Below are positions 58,920 through 64,000 of a stretch of 64,000 bases of DNA, one piece after another. Location of the stretch: positions 1-64,000 of the forward strand of contig JBFWQM010000002.1 of NCBI GenBank assembly GCA_050249455.1, read 5' to 3'. The notes under the pieces were generated by a model that worked only from the letters and a program-made list of their open reading frames with translations, searched no databases and was not told the DNA's origin. The position numbers and the translations under genes were made by a program. Origin of the DNA: JBFWQM01 sp050249455 (GTDB lineage: Bacteria; Pseudomonadota; Alphaproteobacteria; MPNO01; VGEU01). Each line of letters starts with the position of its first letter. Position 1 is the stretch's first letter.

Positions 58920-61900
58920 TCAGACGAACGTCGCGTCGATGGCGAGCACCTGGAGCTGCTGGATGTTCGCCAGCCCGCCGGTCCCCGCGCCGAAGCCGAG
59001 ATAGGCGAACTCGGAGTTGCCGAGGTAGCTCGACATCATGTCGGTGGCGAGCGAGCCGCGCGACACGCCGTCGAAGGTGTAGCTCAGCACCTTCAGCGCC
59101 GAGTCCCAGTTGACGACGACCGTGTGCCACAGCCCGTCCTCGATGTTGGGCAGCGCGACCGGCGTGGTGCCCGTCAGGGCGTCGGGGTCGAGGAAGCCGG
59201 TGTGGTCCGCGGCGATGTCGGCGACGCCGATGGTGCGGTTGCCCGCCGGGCTGTTGTAGGTGTCGAACTCGATCGCGAGGCCGTTGCGGATGCCGGCGAT
59301 TCCCAGGCCGCTGCCGGCGCCGCCGTTGACCGTCGCGCCGGCCGGATCGTTGTGGATCACGAAGGCCATGCCGTCGGCGGCCCAGTCGGCGTCGCCGAAG
59401 TTGAGCTTGAAGCTGGCGGAGAAGTCCTCGCGGACGTCGACCCGGGCGGAGGTCGTCACCCCGCCAGACTGGCCGGTCGTGGAAGTCAGGGTGTAGGTGT
59501 CCGTCGCCGCGTTGAACGTCGCGCTGCCGTGCGCGACCAGGGTGACGGCGGGCGGCGGCGTGACTGTGACGCTGACGGTGGCCGCGCGCTGCGCCGCGCC
59601 GTCGCTGATCGTGTAGCTGAAGCTGTCGGGACCGGAATAGCCGGCGGCCGGGGTGTAGACGATGAAGTCGTCGGCCGGGTTGGCGGCGGTGCCGTTGTTG
59701 TTGATCGTGGCGGTGCCGTGGCCCGGCGCGGTCACGCCGACGATCGTCAGCGGGTCGTTGTTCGGATCGCTGTCGTTGCCCAGCACGTTGACCGAGACCG
59801 GGGTGCCAGCGGCGGTCGTCGCGCTGTCATTGTTGGCCACCGGCGGGCTGTTGGGCGGCGGCACGGCATTGACGGTGACGTTCACCGCCCCAACCGTCGA
59901 GGCCTTGCCGTCGGAGATCGTGTAGCTGAAGCCGTCGGGGCCCGAGTAGCCGGCGGCCGGGGTGTAGACGATGAAGTCGTCAGCCGGGTTGGCGGCGGTG
60001 CCGTTGTTGTTGATCGCGGCGGTGCCGTGGCCCGGCGTGGTCACGCCGACGATGGTCAGCGGGTCGCCGTTCGCGTCGCTGTCGTTGGCCAGCACGTTGA
60101 CCGAGACCGGCGTGCCGGCGACGGTGGCGGCGGTGTCGGTGTTCGCCACCGGCGGCGTATTGGGCGGCGGGGTGATCGTCACGCCGACGTTGCCCACCGT
60201 CGTGGCGGTGCCGTCGGAGATCGTATAGGTGAAGCCGTCCGGTCCGGAATAGCCGGCCGCCGGCGTGTAGACGACGGTGTCGTCGGCCGGGTTGGCGGGC
60301 GTGCCGTTGTTGTTGATCGTCGCCGTGCCGTGCGCCGGCGCGGAGACCGCGACGATGGTGATCGGGTTGGCGTCGGCATCGCTGTCGTTGGCGAGCACGT
60401 TGACCGTGACCGGCGCGCCGGCGGCGGTCGTCGCGGAGTCGGCGTTGGCGACCGGCGGGGTATTGGGCGCCTGGCCCTGCACGGTCGCGCTGATGTTGTG
60501 GACGCGCAGCTTCTGCACGTTGTCGAGGCCGCCGGTACCGGCCCCGAAGCCGAGATAGGCGAACTCCGAATTGCCGAGGTACTGCGACATCATGTCGGTG
60601 GCGAGCGAGCCCATCGACACGCCGTCGAAGGTGTAGCTGAGGACCTTGGTGGCGGCGTTCCAGTTGACCGAGACGGCGTGCCACAGGCCGTCCTCGATGT
60701 TCGCCAGCGCGACCGGGGTGGTGCCGGTCAGGCTGTCGGTGTCGAGGAAGCCGGTATGGTCGGCGGCGATGTCGGCGACCCCGATCGTGCGGTTGCCGGC
60801 CGGGCTGTTGTAGGTATCGAACTCGATCGCGAGTCCGTTGGCGAGGCCCGCGATGCCCAGGCCGCTGCCGCCGCCGCCCACGGCGTTCGCCCCCGCGGCG
60901 GCGTTGTGGATCACGAACGCCATTCCGTCGGCGGCCCAGTCGCGGTCGCCGAAGTTCAGGTCGAAGGCGAGGGAGAAGTTCTGCCGCACGTCGACGCGCG
61001 CGGTGGTCATCACCGTGCCGGCCTGGCCGGTGCTCGACGTCAGGGTGTAGACGCCGGTGCCGCTGTCGAACGTCGTGCTGCCGTTTGCCTTGAGCGACAG
61101 CGTCGCGGGCGGCGGCGCGGTGACCGTCACGCCAACGCTGCCGACGGTCGAGGCCTTGCCGTCGGAGATGGTGTAGGTGAAGCCGTCCGGCCCGGAATAG
61201 CCGGCCGCCGGGGTGTAGACGATGGTGTCGTCGGCCGGGTTTGCGGGGGTGCCGTTGTTGTTGATGACGGCGGTGCCGTGCGCCGGGGCGGAGACCGCGA
61301 TGATGGTGATCGGGTCGGCGTTGGCGTCGCTGTCGTTGGCGAGCACGCTCACCGTCACCGGCGTGCCGGCGGCGGTCGACGCGGTGTCGGGGTTGGCCAC
61401 GGGCGGGGTGTTGGGCGGCGGCACCGCGTTCACGGTGACGCTGACCGATCCGACCGTCGAGGCCGTCCCGTCGGAGATCGTGTAGGTGAAGCTGTCGGGT
61501 CCGGCGTAGCCGGACGCCGGCGTGTAGACGATGAAGTCGTCGGCGCCGTTTGCGGGCGTGCCGTTGTCGTTGATGGTCGCCGTGCCGTGCGCGGGGTTCG
61601 CCACCGAGATGATGCTGAGCGGGTCGAGGTTCGGGTCGGAATCGTTGGCCAGGACGTTGATGCTGACCGGGGTGTTGGTCGCCGTGCTCGCGCTGTCGGC
61701 GATCGCGACCGGCGCGCCGTTGCCCGGCGTCTCGTTCTCGTAGGTGGCGGCGATGCTGGTCAGCTTCACCATCTGGAGATTGGCGAGCCCGCCGGTGCCG
61801 CCGCCGACGCCGAAATAGGCGAACGACGAGCCGCCCAGGAAGGTGGTGACCAGGTCGGTCGTCAGCGACCCCATCGACACGCCGTCGAGGGTGTAGGACA

Positions 61901-64000
61901 GCGTCTGCGCCGACGCGTCCCAGCTCACCACGACGGAGTGCCACTGGTTGTCCTCGAGGTTGGCCAGCGCGACCGGCGTGGTGCCGGTCTTGCTGTCGGT
62001 GTCGAAGAAGCCGGTATGGTCGGCCGCGATGTCGGCGACGCCGGAAACCCAGTCGATCGGCAGGTTGTTGTAGGTGTCGAACTCGATGCCGATGCCGTTC
62101 TTGATCAGCATGGTGCCGAGGCCGCTGCCGTCGACGCCCACGACGTTGTAGCCCAGCGGGTCGTTGTGGACGACGAACGCGATGCCGTCGGCGCCGCTGT
62201 CGCTGGCGCCCAGGTAGGCGTCGAACGCGATGGTGAAGTCCTCCCGCACGTCGATGCGGTCGGTGGACGACACCATGCCGGCCTGGTGGCTTCCGGCGGC
62301 GGTGGTCAGCGTGTAGACGTCGTCGTCGGGGTTGTAGAACGCGTTGCCGCGCGCCACCAGGTCGAGCTCGTCGATGTCGGCGATCAGCAGCCGCCCCACC
62401 TCGCCCGAGAACAGGTTGGCATAGTAGACATAGCCGTCCGGGCCCTGCGTGAAGTGGACCGGGCCATCATTGCTGGAATAGAGGAAGCGGACCTCGCGGC
62501 GGTCGTTGACGTCGATGACGTAGACTTCGCCGTCGACGATGTCGCTGAAGAAGTAGTCGTTGAGGAACTCGGCCGGATAGCGCGAGCCGGAATAGACCAC
62601 GTCGCCGCCGACGATCGCCTGAACCTCGTAGCCCGGCGCGCCCTCGGAATGGTTGAAGGCGCGATAGGCCGGCGTGATATCGATCGAGCCGTTGGCGACC
62701 GCGGCATAGAACGCCGGCGCGGTGGAGAGGTTTTGGTAGCTCGGCGTCTTCTCCAGGACGCCGTTGTCGCCGCCTTCGTAGTACGGCCAGCCGAAGTTGG
62801 CGCCCGGCGGCCCGCTCTCGATCTCCTCCCAGGTGTTCCACCCGGTGTTGGTCATGTAGAGGCGGCCGTCGGAGTCGAACCCCATGGAATAGGAGTTGCG
62901 CAGGCCGAGCTGGTAGACCTTGGCGTGGTTCGACGACAGGTCGTCGCCGGGCTGGACGAACGGGTTGTCGGCGAGGCCGAGGCCGGTGATCGGATCGACG
63001 CGCAGGATCTTGCCCGACAGGCTGTCGATCTGCTGCACGCTGTGGCTACGCGGGTCGGCGGTGTTGTAGGAGGTCCCGTCGCCGACCGAGATGTACAGCA
63101 TGCCGTCGGGGCCGAACGCGAGCGCGCCGCCGGCATGGCTGAGCGAATCGACCTTGATGTAGTTGTCGGTGTAGACGCCCGTCTGCGCGTTGTAGCCGGA
63201 TTCCGCCTGGCTGATGTTGTCGGTGCTGTTGACGGTGCCGCCGCCGCTGATGTCGGAGAGCGAATCGCCGGCGCCGCCGACCAGGATCGTCTTGCTGCCC
63301 GGCAGCGGCGTCGTGTAGCCGGTCGCCGGGTCGAGCGTCCAGCGCACCACCCAGGCGAAGCGGTTGCCGTCGCCGTCCGGGCCGGCGTTGCCCGTGCGCC
63401 CGGCGGTGTCCGGCGGGTCGACCACGTAAAAGGCGTAGAGGTAGGGGTTGTTCGCGAAGTCGGGGTGGAACGCGATGTCCATCAGGCCGCGGTCGGCCGC
63501 GTGGTTGACCTCCGCGCTCAGGTTCACGAAGTTCGGCAGATAGGTGCCCGTGTCGAGGTCGAAGACCCGCAGCACGCCGTCCTTCTGGGGAATGAAGACG
63601 ATCGAGGGGTCGTGCGGCGAGAACTCCAGCCGCATGGGATTCTCGAGCCCGGTGATCAGCGTCTGCTGGGTGACGGCGTAGGGCGAGCTGAGCGGCGGCG
63701 CCGGCGGGTCGACCACCGGATTCTCGTCGTCCAGGATCGCCACGGTCGCCGTGCGCGGGAACAGCAGCGTCGATCCGCTGTCCACGCTGATGATCGAAAA
63801 GGCGATGGTCTCGGTGGGCTCCGACAGGCCGTCGTTGAGGATCTGCACCGGGACCAGGATGCGGTCCTGTCCGGCGGCCATCGTGACGCTGCCGTTCCCG
63901 GCGACGAAATCCACGCCCTCGGTGGCGCTGTTTCCCGTCACGCCGTAGTTGACGACGGCGGAGCCGCTGAGATCCCCGGTGCGGACCACCGGGACGTAGA
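58920..64000 (-). CDS. giant secreted propeller/lectin/cadherin-like repeat protein (N-terminus outside window)
   Basis: The visible part is about 1692 residues and the frame is still open at the right edge. In order from the N-terminal side: a Calx-beta domain (to about 63770), a PQQ-dehydrogenase-like propeller (63700-62400), a lectin-like domain (62380-61760), two Ig/cadherin-like repeats, a second lectin domain (61090-60480), three more cadherin-like repeats (60470-59570), and a third lectin domain. The Ig-like units share PVANxDSATTAAGTPVSVNV-type starts and are nearly identical in DNA. Such proteins are surface adhesins or polysaccharide binders. No secretion signal is visible. The stop faces the MetE-like gene. 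Confidence 0.85.
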   Translation of the reverse strand, partial: YVPVVRTGDLSGSAVVNYGVTGNSATEGVDFVAGNGSVTMAAGQDRILVPVQILNDGLSEPTETIAFSIISVDSGSTLLFPRTATVAILDDENPVVDPPAPPLSSPYAVTQQTLITGLENPMRLEFSPHDPSIVFIPQKDGVLRVFDLDTGTYLPNFVNLSAEVNHAADRGLMDIAFHPDFANNPYLYAFYVVDPPDTAGRTGNAGPDGDGNRFAWVVRWTLDPATGYTTPLPGSKTILVGGAGDSLSDISGGGTVNSTDNISQAESGYNAQTGVYTDNYIKVDSLSHAGGALAFGPDGMLYISVGDGTSYNTADPRSHSVQQIDSLSGKILRVDPITGLGLADNPFVQPGDDLSSNHAKVYQLGLRNSYSMGFDSDGRLYMTNTGWNTWEEIESGPPGANFGWPYYEGGDNGVLEKTPSYQNLSTAPAFYAAVANGSIDITPAYRAFNHSEGAPGYEVQAIVGGDVVYSGSRYPAEFLNDYFFSDIVDGEVYVIDVNDRREVRFLYSSNDGPVHFTQGPDGYVYYANLFSGEVGRLLIADIDELDLVARGNAFYNPDDDVYTLTTAAGSHQAGMVSSTDRIDVREDFTIAFDAYLGASDSGADGIAFVVHNDPLGYNVVGVDGSGLGTMLIKNGIGIEFDTYNNLPIDWVSGVADIAADHTGFFDTDSKTGTTPVALANLEDNQWHSVVVSWDASAQTLSYTLDGVSMGSLTTDLVTTFLGGSSFAYFGVGGGTGGLANLQMVKLTSIAATYENETPGNGAPVAIADSASTATNTPVSINVLANDSDPNLDPLSIISVANPAHGTATINDNGTPANGADDFIVYTPASGYAGPDSFTYTISDGTASTVGSVSVTVNAVPPPNTPPVANPDTASTAAGTPVTVSVLANDSDANADPITIIAVSAPAHGTAVINNNGTPANPADDTIVYTPAAGYSGPDGFTYTISDGKASTVGSVGVTVTAPPPATLSLKANGSTTFDSGTGVYTLTSSTGQAGTVMTTARVDVRQNFSLAFDLNFGDRDWAADGMAFVIHNAAAGANAVGGGGSGLGIAGLANGLAIEFDTYNSPAGNRTIGVADIAADHTGFLDTDSLTGTTPVALANIEDGLWHAVSVNWNAATKVLSYTFDGVSMGSLATDMMSQYLGNSEFAYLGFGAGTGGLDNVQKLRVHNISATVQGQAPNTPPVANADSATTAAGAPVTVNVLANDSDADANPITIVAVSAPAHGTATINNNGTPANPADDTVVYTPAAGYSGPDGFTYTISDGTATTVGNVGVTITPPPNTPPVANTDTAATVAGTPVSVNVLANDSDANGDPLTIVGVTTPGHGTAAINNNGTAANPADDFIVYTPAAGYSGPDGFSYTISDGKASTVGAVNVTVNAVPPPNSPPVANNDSATTAAGTPVSVNVLGNDSDPNNDPLTIVGVTAPGHGTATINNNGTAANPADDFIVYTPAAGYSGPDSFSYTISDGAAQRAATVSVTVTPPPAVTLVAHGSATFNAATDTYTLTSTTGQSGGVTTSARVDVREDFSASFKLNFGDADWAADGMAFVIHNDPAGATVNGGAGSGLGIAGIRNGLAIEFDTYNSPAGNRTIGVADIAADHTGFLDPDALTGTTPVALPNIEDGLWHTVVVNWDSALKVLSYTFDGVSRGSLATDMMSSYLGNSEFAYLGFGAGTGGLANIQQLQVLAIDATFV

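Noticed and set aside
1..64000. tRNA, rRNA, CRISPR arrays, IS or phage genes
   Set aside because: I looked for cloverleaf-like pieces, spaced short direct repeats, transposase motifs and integrase motifs and found none that I could support. The direct repeats in the giant protein and the SPOR linker are coding.

Overview
The window is 64 kb of very GC-rich chromosomal DNA (third codon positions are almost all G or C). It fits a free-living, metabolically versatile alphaproteobacterium. Supporting family markers are DUF2336 and DUF1194 proteins, a Bug/TTT solute-binding protein and several Rieske, UbiD and TauD enzymes. A Rhodospirillales, Reyranella-like or Hyphomicrobiales origin is plausible, but the sequence alone does not fix the genus. 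I saw no rRNA, tRNA, CRISPR array, phage genes or IS transposase.

Layout. 1-2.6 kb: queuosine operon queA-tgt-queF with overlapping stop/start codons; queF runs off the left edge. 2.6-12.9 kb: mixed housekeeping and accessory genes (two transport or hydrolase genes, a secreted beta-helix protein, a YgjP-like metalloprotease, a 6PGDH-like reductase, DUF1194, a luciferase-like oxidoreductase, DUF2336, a ferritin-like protein). 13-18.7 kb: an aromatic-acid module with a TTT binding protein, UbiD decarboxylase, GntR/FCD regulator, Rieske dioxygenase alpha and beta subunits and a VOC protein; two pairs of GTATAC boxes, each pair spaced exactly 20 bp, bracket the regulator. 18.7-21 kb: PQQ-type sugar dehydrogenase and EamA exporter. 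21.4-25.1 kb: a three-subunit molybdenum hydroxylase operon ending in a strong terminator. 25.2-31.9 kb: metallophosphoesterase, SEL1/SPOR protein, an RTX protein with seven N-terminal repeats, and an unknown membrane-anchored protein.

32-39.2 kb: acyl-CoA ligase, a divergent UbiD, a second Rieske oxygenase and two alpha/beta hydrolases. Two short DUF559 nuclease cassettes of about 440 bp sit in gene junctions here, each bounded by the same GC-rich repeat in inverted orientation. 39.2-45.1 kb: three adjacent Fe(II)/2-oxoglutarate oxygenases divergent from a marR-emrA-emrB efflux operon, with a 14-bp palindrome between them. 45.1-48.8 kb: a 148-bp MITE-like element, an unknown protein with an LGYPECC motif, and a DNA-repair pair (radical SAM protein plus DUF4130-UdgX fusion). 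49-55.3 kb: a same-strand run of adenylate cyclase/ATPase/TPR, ornithine cyclodeaminase-like, bicupin dioxygenase and DapA-like genes. 55.3-58.9 kb: dual-specificity phosphatase, MarR, a third UbiD and, divergently, a MetE-like methyltransferase. 58.9-64 kb: the C-terminal 1.7 thousand residues of a giant secreted propeller/lectin/cadherin-like protein, cut by the right edge.

The overall theme is uptake and oxidation of aromatic or carboxylated compounds: decarboxylation by UbiD, ring hydroxylation by Rieske enzymes, ring cleavage by a cupin, side-chain oxidation by TauD/PhyH enzymes, CoA activation, and efflux. The most unusual structure is the repeated DUF559 cassette. Its flanking repeats encode the C-terminal tail of the nuclease, carry pair-specific sequence variants, and abut the start codon of the next gene.
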